DNA of 64,000 nt, taken from contig CAZPXH010000010.1 in NCBI GenBank assembly GCA_964591085.1, forward strand, positions 28,931 through 92,930, given 5' to 3'. The notes under the pieces were generated by a model. That model did no database searches. It was given only the letters and a program-made list of their open reading frames with translations, and had not been told where the DNA came from. The position numbers and the translations under genes are program-made. This document shows, in pieces, positions 8,306 through 17,528 of this stretch. The stretch is from CAZPXH01 sp964591085 (GTDB lineage Bacteria > Spirochaetota > Spirochaetia > DSM-27196 > CAZPXH01). Each line of letters starts with the position of its first letter. The first letter of the stretch is position 1.

Positions 8306-9733
8306 ATGAGCTACGCGCTTCTGACCGACCTGTACGAGCTGACCATGATGCAGGGCTATGTCCTCACCGGGCGAAACCCTGATGTTGTATTTGACATGTT
8401 CTATCGTCGGCAGCCCTTCAACGGCGGCTACGCGGTGTTCGCGGGTCTCGGATCACTGCTTGAGCATCTGGAGAACTATCGCTTTGCGGAAGACGACCTG
8501 TCCTTCCTTGCCGACACCGGACAATTTCGCCCGGAGTTCCTGGACGTGCTGCGGGACTTCCACTTCACCGGAGATGTCTGGGCAATGGACGAAGGGACAA
8601 TCTGTTTTCCCAACGAGCCCCTGCTCCGGATTCATGGCTCGCTCGCAAGCATCCAGCTCATTGAGACTCTGGTCCTGAACATCATCAACTACCAGACCCT
8701 GGTTGCAACCAAGACTGCCCGGGTGGTTACCGCCGCGGGTTCCGGGCCGGTTCTTGAGTTCGGTCTTCGGCGCGCACCGGGTCCGGACGGCGGAGTCTCT
8801 GCCAGCCGGGCTGCGTGGATTGGTGGCGCCGCCGGAACCTCCAACACGCTGGCCGCAAAGCGCTACGGAATCCCGGCGATGGGGACGATGGCCCACAGCT
8901 GGATCATGGCCTTCCCTGATGAGGCCAGCGCATTCCGACAATACGCCGAACTCTACCCCGGCGACCCAACCCTCCTCATTGACACTTACGACACCCTGGG
9001 AAGCGGGATAGATGCCGCAATCACCGTGGGCAAGGAACTGGCGAAGGTCGGCAGGTCTATCGGGGTGCGCCTTGACAGCGGTGACCTCGCTTATCTCAGT
9101 CAGCAAGTGCGCCGGCGCATGGATGATGCAGGGCTGACGGACGCCAGGATCATCGTCTCCAACGAGCTCACCGAGGAGATTGTCTCCCAGCTGAAGACCG
9201 AGGGCGCACCAATCGACGCCTGGGGCGTCGGCACCAACCTGGTAACCGGCGGGACGGACAGCTCTCTAACTGGCGTGTACAAGCTGGCGGCCAAGCGCAA
9301 CGGTGGTGACTGGGAGCCCACACTGAAGGTTTCCAACAATCCGGAGAAGACCACCAACCCCGGTATCAAGCAGGTCTACCGCTTCATTGACGATGCGGGG
9401 CAACCCCTGGCGGACCTGGTAGCACTGGAACAGGAAGTGGTGGAACCCGGGAGAACCTGGCGCTTCTACCACCCCACCGTGGAATACGGCCACTTTGATC
9501 TCTCACGCTACCACCAGATTGAACCCCTGCTGCGCCTTCAGATGGTGGGTGGAAAGCGGGTGGATCTACCGGAGCCGCTTCAGAAGGTGCGTGACCGGGT
9601 CTCCCGAGGGCTTTCCGGCTTGCACCCAACCCACAAGCGAATCATCAATCCGCACAGCTACAAGGTCTCCCTCTCTCGGGAACTCCGCGAGCTGAAGTTC
9701 CAGCTTGTGCAGCGCTATCTGTCTCCGGCTTGA
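8306..9733 (+). CDS. pncB: Nicotinate phosphoribosyltransferase
   Basis: Makes nicotinate mononucleotide from nicotinate and PRPP in NAD salvage (Preiss-Handler route). The N-terminal LLTDLYELTMMQGY is the family signature. Further blocks are EFGLRRAPGPDGG, GTMAHSW (catalytic His region), LIDTYDTLGSG and GVGTNLVTG. The length of 475 aa is typical of the longer bacterial NAPRT type. It is a single gene; the 3' end overlaps the convergent MFS gene by 19 bp. Confidence 0.94.
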   Translation: MSYALLTDLYELTMMQGYVLTGRNPDVVFDMFYRRQPFNGGYAVFAGLGSLLEHLENYRFAEDDLSFLADTGQFRPEFLDVLRDFHFTGDVWAMDEGTICFPNEPLLRIHGSLASIQLIETLVLNIINYQTLVATKTARVVTAAGSGPVLEFGLRRAPGPDGGVSASRAAWIGGAAGTSNTLAAKRYGIPAMGTMAHSWIMAFPDEASAFRQYAELYPGDPTLLIDTYDTLGSGIDAAITVGKELAKVGRSIGVRLDSGDLAYLSQQVRRRMDDAGLTDARIIVSNELTEEIVSQLKTEGAPIDAWGVGTNLVTGGTDSSLTGVYKLAAKRNGGDWEPTLKVSNNPEKTTNPGIKQVYRFIDDAGQPLADLVALEQEVVEPGRTWRFYHPTVEYGHFDLSRYHQIEPLLRLQMVGGKRVDLPEPLQKVRDRVSRGLSGLHPTHKRIINPHSYKVSLSRELRELKFQLVQRYLSPA

Positions 9734-10899
9734 TCAACAACCGGGTCCAGGGCAAGTACGGCTGCGGCGCCGGCCAGCATAAGTGCACCGGTAATGAGGA
9801 AGCCCAGCTCAAAGCGGTTCGCCTCCCCCAACGCTGCAAGCAGGCGGGGCGCTACGCCGCCACCCAGCAGGTTTGCCGCCGGAATGATGAGGCTGATGCG
9901 GATGTTGTACAGCTTCTCCGCGCCGATGCGCCCGGCACCCGCCAGAATCCCGGGGATGATGGCGCTTGCAAACATCGCCTGAAGGACAACCAGCGGTGGG
10001 AGCAGGCTGCCACCGGCAAGAGCAATTCCGGCCGCGCTGGCGGCCGAAAGCATCAACATGCTTCCCATCACCCGGCGCACACCAAAGTGGTCCAGGAGCA
10101 GTCCTGTGGCAAAGACCATCCCCAGCGTCAGGATGCGGGAGACTGCCACCAGCGAGTTTGCGGCCTCCAGGCTGTAGAGGCGTCGGATCTGCAGGTAGGT
10201 CGGCATGATGGAGAACACGCCCAGGGAACCCACGGCGGCAAGGATAAAGGACAGCGTCAGGATCCAGAAGCTACGGTCCCGTATCACCTCCATCATGTTC
10301 CTGGGAAGTGGCCGCTCACCCTGTCCCCAGCCAAAGCGGCCAAAGAAGATCAGCAGGACCGACACCGCCAGCGGAACCGCTGCCATCACCATCATTGCGG
10401 TCCGCCAGTCACTGCGAGGCACAATCGTGGATACCACCAGCGGCGCAAGGATGAACGCGATGTTGGGACCAAGCTCGTGGATTCCCACCGCTTTGCCCTG
10501 ATCCGCGGGAATGACAATCTCGCGTATCACCGCCAGTCCGCTTGGACTGTAGAGGCCAGCGCCTGCACCCAGAAAGACAAAGCCCACGTAGGCCGCCTGC
10601 AGGCTCGGCGCAAAGGCAACCCACATCGCCCCGCCACCGCCGATTGCCGCGGCAATGACTACGGTCCAGCGGTGGCGAACCAGGTGGGTGACGAAGCCGC
10701 TGCCCAGGATTGCCACCACAAAGCCCGCAGACACCGCCACAAAGGCATTGCTCACCGTGCCGTAGCTCACACCAAAGTCTGAGGCCATCGCCAGGAGCAT
10801 CGGTCCTGTCCCCAGGCGGGGCAGAAACAGGGACGCGATTGTGGACATCATGAGAAGTACGCCGGGCAGTGCGGGCCAGAAGGCTTTCGGTTGGATCAC
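9715..10899 (-). CDS. Major facilitator superfamily transporter
   Basis: A 394-aa polytopic membrane protein with about 12 predicted hydrophobic segments. The charged loop between helices 2 and 3 (VTHLVRHRW) and a central cytoplasmic loop near residues 195-205 fit the MFS 6+6 layout. GTG start. It may belong with nitrate/cyanate-type carriers, but substrate cannot be read from the sequence. Divergent from the O-methyltransferase gene and 3'-overlapping pncB; linkage to nicotinate uptake is only a neighbourhood guess. Confidence 0.8.
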   Translation of the reverse strand: MIQPKAFWPALPGVLLMMSTIASLFLPRLGTGPMLLAMASDFGVSYGTVSNAFVAVSAGFVVAILGSGFVTHLVRHRWTVVIAAAIGGGGAMWVAFAPSLQAAYVGFVFLGAGAGLYSPSGLAVIREIVIPADQGKAVGIHELGPNIAFILAPLVVSTIVPRSDWRTAMMVMAAVPLAVSVLLIFFGRFGWGQGERPLPRNMMEVIRDRSFWILTLSFILAAVGSLGVFSIMPTYLQIRRLYSLEAANSLVAVSRILTLGMVFATGLLLDHFGVRRVMGSMLMLSAASAAGIALAGGSLLPPLVVLQAMFASAIIPGILAGAGRIGAEKLYNIRISLIIPAANLLGGGVAPRLLAALGEANRFELGFLITGALMLAGAAAVLALDPVVDQAGDR

Positions 10900-10923
10900 G
10901 GCCGCGCTACCTTACGGGCACCG

Positions 10924-11598
10924 ATGCCCTTGAACAAGTCCGTACCAATGACCGATGTGCTGTACCAGTACGTGCTCGCCCACAATCCCGCCGAATCCGA
11001 GATCCGCAAGCAGATCCGGGCGGAGGCAGAGAAAATGGCGGAGGCCGACCTGCAGATCAGCCCGGACCAGGCTCCGGTCCTCCAGTTTCTCGCCCGGCTG
11101 ATCGGAGCGCGCCGCTGCGTTGAAGTTGGCGTCTTCACCGGGTACTCGTCTGTTGCGCTCCTGGAGGCACTGCCGGCGGATGCCCGCCTGGTTGCCTTTG
11201 ACCGCAGCGAGACCTGGACCGCGCGTGCCCGCCACTGGTGGGCGGAGGCCGGTTTTGCCGATCGCGTGGATCTGCGGATTGGTGAGGCGGGACCGGGGCT
11301 GGAGGCGCTGCTTGCCGAGCCAGGGGCAGAGGGCAGCGTTGACTTTGTGTTCATTGACGCCGACAAGGAAGGCTACGACAGCTACTACGAGCAGGCGCTC
11401 CGCTTGCTGCGGCCGGGAGGCCTGGTTGTGCTGGACAACGCCCTGTGGAACGGCGATGTGGTTGTGCCCGATGTCAGCGATCCGGATACGGAAGCGATTC
11501 GGGCGATCAACGCCAAGGTCACCGATGATCCCCGTGTACACAGCCTTCTGCTTCCCCTGGCAGACGGAATGCTGATCGCACAGAATCGGGTCGGCTGA
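10924..11598 (+). CDS. SAM-dependent O-methyltransferase (caffeoyl-CoA OMT family)
   Basis: Class I methyltransferase of the small divalent-cation-dependent catechol/caffeoyl-CoA OMT type. Blocks seen: VEVGVFTGYSSVALLEALP (SAM loop), VDFVFIDADKEGYDSYYEQAL (metal/acidic motif) and GGLVVLDNALWNG. The ATG at 10924 gives 224 aa; ATG 10948 (MTDVLYQYV) is an equally good family start and an upstream TTG is less likely. The physiological substrate is unknown. It lies upstream of lexA, separated by the lexA promoter, so it is probably not part of the SOS operon. Confidence 0.87.
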   Translation: MPLNKSVPMTDVLYQYVLAHNPAESEIRKQIRAEAEKMAEADLQISPDQAPVLQFLARLIGARRCVEVGVFTGYSSVALLEALPADARLVAFDRSETWTARARHWWAEAGFADRVDLRIGEAGPGLEALLAEPGAEGSVDFVFIDADKEGYDSYYEQALRLLRPGGLVVLDNALWNGDVVVPDVSDPDTEAIRAINAKVTDDPRVHSLLLPLADGMLIAQNRVG

Positions 11599-11623
11599 GC
11601 TGCACGAAAGGGCACCGATGCGC

Positions 11624-11652
11624 TTGAATTCCAGACAAATGTCTGGTATGTT
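11624..11652 (+). promoter_or_regulatory. lexA operon promoter with operator in the spacer
   Basis: TTGAAT (11624-11629) and TATGTT (11647-11652) are 17 bp apart, a good sigma70 match. The spacer is filled by the 16-bp palindrome at 11631-11646. The expected transcription start falls on or next to the A of the lexA ATG (11659), so the mRNA would be leaderless. Confidence 0.65.
11631..11646. promoter_or_regulatory. Candidate LexA operator (SOS box)
   Basis: CCAGACAAATGTCTGG is a perfect inverted repeat with 7-bp arms and a 2-bp centre, located between the -35 and -10 elements of the lexA-imuA-imuB-dnaE2 operon. Position and symmetry fit autorepression by the LexA-like protein encoded immediately downstream. 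I saw no second copy elsewhere in the window, though a systematic scan was not run. Confidence 0.6.
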
Positions 11653-11658
11653 GTCTGC

Positions 11659-12282
11659 ATGGGCAAGTGGGGTGATAGCCGTCAGCGGGTGTACCAGTAC
11701 GTTCGGGACCAGATTCTTGCCGGGAACCCTCCTACTGTTCGTGAGGTGCAGGAAGCCTTGGGCTTTGGTGCAGTGGAGAGCGCCCGGGAACACCTGGAAG
11801 CGCTGGTTTCGGAAGGTTTTCTGGAGAAACTCGGGCGGCAGTCCCGCGCCTACCGCCTTCCGGGTTTTCAGTCCCGTCCATCCATCCCGGTTCCGCTGCT
11901 TGGCCGCGTTCAGGCCGGCGCCCTGACTACAGCGGTTGAAGACCTGGAGGGATACATCCCGGTCAATCCACGCGCAGACGATGATGAGCTCTTTGCCCTG
12001 CGGGTGCAGGGGGAAAGCATGCGGGACGCCGGGATCCTTCCCGGTGATGTGGTAGTCGTGCGCAGGCAGGCAGATGCTCCCCGGGGGAGCATTGTTGTGG
12101 CGCTTGTTGATGATGAGGCCACGGTGAAGCAGCTGTTCGTGTCCGGGGATCAGGTTGAGCTGCGCCCCCGCAATCCCGCTTTTGCCTCCATTGTGGTTCC
12201 TGCCTCCGAGCTGGTGCTCCTGGGCAAGGTGATTGAGGTGCGCCGCTACATTGAGCCGCCCGTCTTCCTCAGCGTTCCGTGA
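11659..12282 (+). CDS. lexA: LexA-type SOS repressor
   Basis: A self-cleaving S24-family repressor of 207 aa. N-terminal winged helix (about 1-65; PTVREVQEALGFGAVESAREHL is the recognition region). The cleavage bond is A86-G87 in GRVQAGALT. The Ser/Lys dyad is Ser120 (GESMRDAGI) and Lys157 (EATVKQL). RecA-nucleoprotein-stimulated cleavage would derepress the operon. It is unusual in being the first gene of an imuA-imuB-dnaE2 mutasome operon and in having no Shine-Dalgarno. A second genomic LexA could exist, so this may be the mutasome-specific paralogue. Confidence 0.9.
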   Translation: MGKWGDSRQRVYQYVRDQILAGNPPTVREVQEALGFGAVESAREHLEALVSEGFLEKLGRQSRAYRLPGFQSRPSIPVPLLGRVQAGALTTAVEDLEGYIPVNPRADDDELFALRVQGESMRDAGILPGDVVVVRRQADAPRGSIVVALVDDEATVKQLFVSGDQVELRPRNPAFASIVVPASELVLLGKVIEVRRYIEPPVFLSVP

Positions 12283-12285
12283 GCC

Positions 12286-12909
12286 ATGATCCCGCTTCCC
12301 GCCTCCGTCATCACCGCTCGGGAGCTTGCCGAGCGCAGCAGCAACTACCAGGCCCGCAGCAGCAGCAGAATTGAGGTCAGCCGCTTTTTTGGCAGGCTTG
12401 CCGAGGTCAGTGGTGGTCCTGCTGATGCGCTGACAACCGTTGCGTCTCTCCTGATTCGCAGTGCACAGGAGCTCGGCGAGCCGGTGGTTTGGGTTGCTGC
12501 AGGAGATGAGGTGTTCTTCCCTCCTGACATGAGTGAGAACGGTGTGGATCTGGACGCACTCCCGCTGGTCCGCGCCGGTGATCCCCGGTATCTCGGCCGC
12601 GCCGTTGACATTCTGGTGCGCTCCGGCGCCTTCGGGATGGTGGTGGCAGACCTCAGCAACGGGGCGGCGCTGCCGGATGCCGCACAGGCAAAGCTCTCCC
12701 GAATGGCGCGGGAGTTTCGCACCGCGGTGGTCTGCCTGGTTCGGGAAGTGGGAACCCTTTCGTCCATGGTGGGGTTGCGCGCGCAGTGCAGCCGACGCGA
12801 TGCAGGGGACGGACGTTTCTGTGTGCAGCTCAGCATTACCCGGGACAAGGGCAGGGGAGAGCACACCGTGCTGGAGGAGGTCTGCCGTGGACCGGATGGC
12901 CTGCGTTAA
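12286..12909 (+). CDS. imuA: ImuA-like protein (RecA-fold mutasome accessory)
   Basis: Identified mainly by position between lexA and imuB and by a RecA-like core: VVWVAAGDEVFFPPD, GAFGMVVADLSN and TAVVCLVRE correspond to core strands. The Walker A region is degenerate (no GxxxxGKT), as in many ImuA/SulA-type proteins. 207 aa. ImuA helps assemble the translesion complex with ImuB and DnaE2. It starts 3 nt after the lexA stop and overlaps imuB by 23 bp, indicating one transcript. Confidence 0.75.
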   Translation: MIPLPASVITARELAERSSNYQARSSSRIEVSRFFGRLAEVSGGPADALTTVASLLIRSAQELGEPVVWVAAGDEVFFPPDMSENGVDLDALPLVRAGDPRYLGRAVDILVRSGAFGMVVADLSNGAALPDAAQAKLSRMAREFRTAVVCLVREVGTLSSMVGLRAQCSRRDAGDGRFCVQLSITRDKGRGEHTVLEEVCRGPDGLR

Positions 12910-14332
12910 TCTCCGTGCTCTTCCCCTGCAGATCCTGCTTGCGCGAAATCCCGACTGGCGGGAGAGGCCTGCCGCACTTGTCTCGGAGGATCGGCCTGCC
13001 GGGAGAGTGGTAATGGCAAACCGCGCCGCCCGGTCTCTGGGGATTCACGCAGGAATGCGATACGCAAGCGCCCTTTCGCTGGAGGGGGGGCTGCAAGCCG
13101 GTACGGTACTCCCGCGTGAGCTTGAGCAGACTCGTGACCGAATCCGGAGGCTGCTTGCCCACTGGTCTCCGGCGGTGGAGGCATCCGGCTTTGATCCCGG
13201 GGTCTTCTGGGTGAACGCCTCCGGCCTGAGCTATCTCTATCCTTCCCTCTCGGCCTGGGCGGAAGGAATGCAGGAAGAGATTGCTGCCGAAGGATTGCGC
13301 GCCGCGGTTGGCATCGGCTTCAGCCGCTTTGGCACCTACGCCGGCACGCGGACCGGCAGGGAGCTTCTGATCATGGACAGCCCGGAACAGGAGCTGCGCG
13401 AATCCCGCTGCGCGCCCCGGTCAATCCTTCCGCTTTCGGCGGCGGTGCACCAGCGTCTGGATCGCCTGGGGATTCAGCGGGCGGAACAGCTCCTGGCGCT
13501 CCCGGAGGGAGGCATTCGTAAGCGCTTTGGCGCAGAGACAGAGGAGGTCTATCGCTTTGTCGCTTCTATGACCGCGCTTCCGGTACAGAACCGCGAACAC
13601 ACCGAGGATCCGGTGTTTCACATGCAGCTTCCCGGCCCGGAGGAGTCGGTAGAGCGTCTGATGCTTCCGGTGCGGCGCCTGCTGGACCGCCTGGTGCAGC
13701 GCTGCCTGCGCCGGGGAGAGCGTATCCGCGGAGTGCTGCTTGATCTCCGCATGGAGGACGGAGAAAGCCTCAGGCAGGAAGTCCGTCCGGCGGAGCCAAC
13801 TATCCGGCCCATGCTGTTGGCCCGGCTCATCCATCTCCGGCTGGAGTCGGACCCGCCACCGCTTGGAGTGGAGGAGATCAGCATCACCGGGAATCTGCTC
13901 CGGGATGGTAGAGAGACCGGAGAGCTGTTCCCCCGGCACAGCGGCCGTCCGGCGGAGCAGGCTGCCCGAGCGTTCGCCTATCTCCGGGCGGAGCTTGGAA
14001 ACGAGGCGGTTCAGCGGGCTTCCCTGCACGGGAGCCACCTGCCATCCGAGCGCTTCCGTCTGGAGGCGATGGATCGCGTGGAGTCGCTGCAAGCTCGGGC
14101 ACGGGACGGCGGATCGGTTCTGGTTCGCAGGGTCAACAGCAGCGGACAGGCACCGCCATTCTTTCATCGTCCCGTGCATCTGCGCCTTGGCCCGCACCTG
14201 ATTGAGCAGCGCTGGTGGCAGGAGCCGGTGCAGCGCCGCTACGTGGTGGCGCAGGAACGCGATGGGTCGCTTCTGTGGCTGTACTCGCAGAACGGCGAGG
14301 ACTCATGGTGGGTGCAGGCCCTCATCGATTGA
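12887..14332 (+). CDS. imuB: ImuB, catalytically inactive Y-family polymerase homologue
   Basis: A 481-aa protein that in known systems bridges the beta clamp and DnaE2 during damage-induced mutagenesis. It opens with CVNLRALPLQILLARNPDW, the Y-family palm start in which the first catalytic acidic residue is replaced (DxD to NLR type), as expected for ImuB. Then come the FDPGVFWVNASGLSYLYPS palm segment, helix-hairpin-helix (LGIQRAEQLLALPEGGIRKRFG) and a little-finger domain. GTG 12887 is chosen because GGAGGAGG (12873-12880) lies 6 nt before it; ATG 12896 is too far. Overlaps imuA and dnaE2. Confidence 0.88.
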   Translation: MDRMACVNLRALPLQILLARNPDWRERPAALVSEDRPAGRVVMANRAARSLGIHAGMRYASALSLEGGLQAGTVLPRELEQTRDRIRRLLAHWSPAVEASGFDPGVFWVNASGLSYLYPSLSAWAEGMQEEIAAEGLRAAVGIGFSRFGTYAGTRTGRELLIMDSPEQELRESRCAPRSILPLSAAVHQRLDRLGIQRAEQLLALPEGGIRKRFGAETEEVYRFVASMTALPVQNREHTEDPVFHMQLPGPEESVERLMLPVRRLLDRLVQRCLRRGERIRGVLLDLRMEDGESLRQEVRPAEPTIRPMLLARLIHLRLESDPPPLGVEEISITGNLLRDGRETGELFPRHSGRPAEQAARAFAYLRAELGNEAVQRASLHGSHLPSERFRLEAMDRVESLQARARDGGSVLVRRVNSSGQAPPFFHRPVHLRLGPHLIEQRWWQEPVQRRYVVAQERDGSLLWLYSQNGEDSWWVQALID

Positions 14333-17300
14333 GCAGCTTGCCCCAGCCTCCGCCAGTTCCATTGTGGGTGAAGAGCAACTACTCCTTTCTGGAGGCCGCA
14401 AGCGACCCGGAGGAGCTGGTGGTCAGTGCGGCCGAAGCTGGCTACACCAGCATCGCCATTACTGACCGTGACAGCCTCGGCGGGATTGTCCGGGCAATGG
14501 GCGCCGCAGCGGAGACGGGAATCACGCTCATCGTCGGGTCCCAGATCAGCATCGGGGACGGAAGCGCGGTGCTGGCCCTGTGCTGCGACCGCTGTGGCTA
14601 CGCCAATCTCTGCCAGTTGCTCTCCGCTGGTCGGCTGCGCAACCCCAAGGGCAGCTGCAGCGTGGACTGGGACGAGGTGATCGCCTTCAGCGAGGGGCTG
14701 GAGATCGTGATCCTGCACTTCGGCAAGCACGCCAACCGGAGCGCGCTGTGTTCCGAGCTTGCCGCAACCCTCGGGCGCCGGGTTCGAATGGGGATTGCCC
14801 GCCACTTCTCGCCGGAGAGTTCTGTCCGGGAGCAGGAGATCTCGGTCCTTGCTGACAAGCACGGGATACCCTGCGTGGCTCTCCCGGAGGTGCTTTATCA
14901 CCAGAGTTCCCGCCGTGATCTGCACGATGTGATGACCGCAATCCGGCATCGGCGGAGCCTGGATGAGCTTGGGACAGAGCTCCGCCCGAACTCCAGCCAC
15001 TCCCTGCCAGCACCACAGTCCTTTACCGAACGCTACGCCGATCACCCGGAGTGGCTTGCAGAGACCCGGATCCTGGCGGATCGCTGTAGATTCCGTGTAC
15101 AGGAGATCCGCTACCGCTATCCGGCGGAGTCGGTGCCGGAGGGATTCACCACCATGAGTTGGCTGCGTCACCTCACCCTGAGCGGCGCGCGGTCCCGATA
15201 TGACGGCAGCATTCCCGCCGATGTGCAGAAGCAGCTGGACCATGAGCTTGCTGTCATTGAAGACCTGGACTACGCCGGGTACTTCCTCACGATGTGGGAG
15301 ATTGTTTCCTGGTGCCGGCGGCAGGACATCCTGTGCCAGGGCAGGGGCTCTGCTGCAAACTCCTCGGTCTGCTTCTGCCTGGGCATCACCGCAGTTGACC
15401 CGGTGCGCATGAAGCTTCTGTTTGAGCGCTTCCTTTCCCGGGAGCGCGCAGAACCACCGGACATTGACCTGGACATTGAGCATCAGCGCCGGGAAGAGGT
15501 TATTCAGCAGATGTATTCGCGCTACGGCCGGGACCGGGCGGCAATGGTGGCAAATGTCATCCGCTATCGCCCGAGATCGGCGGTGCGGGACGTGGGACGC
15601 GCGCTCGGACTGTCCTTGACCAGTGTGGACCGCATTGCCCGGCAGCTCGGATATCGGGGCGGGGACCTGGTGCAGGCCGTCACCGCCGCGGGCCTGGACC
15701 CGGAGAACCCGCGGATGCGGCTTCTCCTGCGCCTCAGCACCGAGATCCTGGACGCCCCGCGCCATCTTTCCATTCACCCCGGGGGTTTCCTGCTGGGGAG
15801 CGAGCCGGTGACCCACCTGGTTCCCGTGGAGAACGCCACTATGCCGGGGCGAACAGTGATCCAGTGGGATAAGTACGATGTAGAAGCGCTTGGCCTGTTC
15901 AAGGTTGATCTGCTGGGCCTGGGCGCGCTGACGCACCTCAGAAAGTCCTTTGCTCTGCTGTCCCGGCACCTCGGCCGGAGCATTCGCATGGCTGCGGTAC
16001 CCGCGGAGGATCCGGCGGTCTACGCCCTGTTGGAGCGTGCGGACACCGTAGGGGTCTTCCAGATTGAGAGCCGCGCCCAGATGGCCATGCTGCCCAGGCT
16101 CAAGCCCCGCGAGTTCTATGACCTGGTCATTGAGATCAGCATTGTCCGGCCCGGGCCAATCACCGGAGGAATGGTTCACCCCTACCTCCGGCGTCGCTCT
16201 GGGGAGGAGCCCATCACCTATCCCCACCCTAGTCTGGAGCCGGTGCTTGCACGGACCTGTGGTGTACCGCTGTTCCAGGAGCAGGTGATGAAGCTCGCGG
16301 TGGTAGCGGCAGATTACACACCCGGGGAAGCGGATCAGCTGCGGCGGGACATGGCCGCGTGGCAGAGGAGCGGGCGGATAGAGAAACACCGGGAGAAGCT
16401 GGTTGAGCGGATGGTGGCCAAAGGGATTGAAGAACAATTCGCCCAGCAGGTCTTTGACCAGATCCGCGGCTTTGGCGAGTACGGTTTCCCGGAGAGCCAC
16501 GCGGCCAGCTTTGCCCTCATCGCCTACTGCACAGCCTGGCTTCGGTGCCATTATCCCGCAGCGTTCACCTGCGGATTGCTCAACGCCTGGCCCATGGGCT
16601 TCTACGCTCCATCCTCCATTGTGGAGGATGCACGGCGGCACGGAATTGTGGTTCGACCCGTTGATGTCAACCAGTCCGGCTGGGAATGTGACCTGGAAGA
16701 GGCCGGGGAGCTGGACTCACGCACCCGCAGCAGGCGGCGTCGTGCGGCAATGACCTACCGGGACGGCGGCCTTGCGGTGCGCATGGGTCTGCGCTTCATC
16801 CGCGGCCTTTCCGATGAGTCCGGACGCCGGATTGTGGAGCTTCGGAACCGGCCCTACCGGAGCGTGGAGGATTTGGTGAACCGGCTCCGGATACCTCGGG
16901 ATGAGCTTGAGATGCTTGCTGCTGGCGGTGCGCTGCGCAGCCTTGGAATTGAGCGGAGAGAAGCGCTGTGGGCGGTTCTTGGTCGGCCGCAGGACAGAAC
17001 TGACCCCGGGCTGCAAGCGGTAGGCCGTGACCACGGAGCTTCCGCACCGAACGGGGGTGGGGATCCGTTTGAGGAGCGCATTCCCGGCTTTCCCGGGATT
17101 GATCTGCTGCGCACAATCAGTTGGGACTACGAGACAGCCGGTCACTCAACCCTCGGCCATCCGATGGAGGCCTTTCGTAGCGCGCTCCAACGGTCCCGCT
17201 TTGGGGACTCTCAGGCGCTGGCACGGCAGAAAGACGGGACCCGAGCGCGCTATTGCGGGATGGTCATATGTCGGCAGATGCCCGAGACGGCCGGCGGCAC

Positions 17301-17520
17301 GGTGTTCATGACACTTGAAGATGAGAGCGGCTTTGTGAACCTGGTGATCTGGCGGGACTTCTTCACCGAGCACAGAAGTGTGCTGATTACCGCCTCAATT
17401 CTGGCCGTTGAGGGCACGCTTCAGAGCCGGGACGGGACCGTTCACGTTGTGGTAGACCAATGTTGGTCGCCGGCGCTTGAGTCCCAGGGCGCCACGCCGC
17501 GCAGCAGGGACTTTCAGTGA
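14305..17520 (+). CDS. dnaE2: Error-prone DNA polymerase III alpha subunit DnaE2 (ImuC)
   Basis: A C-family polymerase of about 1070 aa. PHP domain at the N-terminus (KSNYSFLEAASDPEELV; TDRDSLGG); palm with GRGSAANSSVCFCLG and the catalytic PDIDLD pair (about 385-390), with a third Asp in GLFKVDLLGL; fingers FGEYGFPESHAASFALIAYC; C-terminal HhH (RIPRDELEMLAAGGAL) and OB fold (FMTLEDESGFVNLVIW). The DnaE2 hallmark FPESHAASFALIAYCTAWL is present. Start is ATG 14305 (28-nt overlap with imuB) or TTG 14329 (TTGA overlap). It is the effector of SOS mutagenesis with ImuA/B. Its stop is 8 nt from the convergent cyclase. Confidence 0.93.
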   Translation: MVGAGPHRLSSLPQPPPVPLWVKSNYSFLEAASDPEELVVSAAEAGYTSIAITDRDSLGGIVRAMGAAAETGITLIVGSQISIGDGSAVLALCCDRCGYANLCQLLSAGRLRNPKGSCSVDWDEVIAFSEGLEIVILHFGKHANRSALCSELAATLGRRVRMGIARHFSPESSVREQEISVLADKHGIPCVALPEVLYHQSSRRDLHDVMTAIRHRRSLDELGTELRPNSSHSLPAPQSFTERYADHPEWLAETRILADRCRFRVQEIRYRYPAESVPEGFTTMSWLRHLTLSGARSRYDGSIPADVQKQLDHELAVIEDLDYAGYFLTMWEIVSWCRRQDILCQGRGSAANSSVCFCLGITAVDPVRMKLLFERFLSRERAEPPDIDLDIEHQRREEVIQQMYSRYGRDRAAMVANVIRYRPRSAVRDVGRALGLSLTSVDRIARQLGYRGGDLVQAVTAAGLDPENPRMRLLLRLSTEILDAPRHLSIHPGGFLLGSEPVTHLVPVENATMPGRTVIQWDKYDVEALGLFKVDLLGLGALTHLRKSFALLSRHLGRSIRMAAVPAEDPAVYALLERADTVGVFQIESRAQMAMLPRLKPREFYDLVIEISIVRPGPITGGMVHPYLRRRSGEEPITYPHPSLEPVLARTCGVPLFQEQVMKLAVVAADYTPGEADQLRRDMAAWQRSGRIEKHREKLVERMVAKGIEEQFAQQVFDQIRGFGEYGFPESHAASFALIAYCTAWLRCHYPAAFTCGLLNAWPMGFYAPSSIVEDARRHGIVVRPVDVNQSGWECDLEEAGELDSRTRSRRRRAAMTYRDGGLAVRMGLRFIRGLSDESGRRIVELRNRPYRSVEDLVNRLRIPRDELEMLAAGGALRSLGIERREALWAVLGRPQDRTDPGLQAVGRDHGASAPNGGGDPFEERIPGFPGIDLLRTISWDYETAGHSTLGHPMEAFRSALQRSRFGDSQALARQKDGTRARYCGMVICRQMPETAGGTVFMTLEDESGFVNLVIWRDFFTEHRSVLITASILAVEGTLQSRDGTVHVVVDQCWSPALESQGATPRSRDFQ

Positions 17521-17528
17521 GCCCGCGG

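Noticed and set aside
10912..12864. Open minus-strand frame of 650 codons across the O-methyltransferase, lexA and imuA
   Set aside because: It is antisense to three genes with recognised motifs, has no family signature, and is typical of codon-position GC bias.
14239..16641. Open minus-strand frame of 800 codons inside dnaE2
   Set aside because: Antisense to a polymerase with catalytic motifs throughout; composition and lack of motifs mark it as a shadow.
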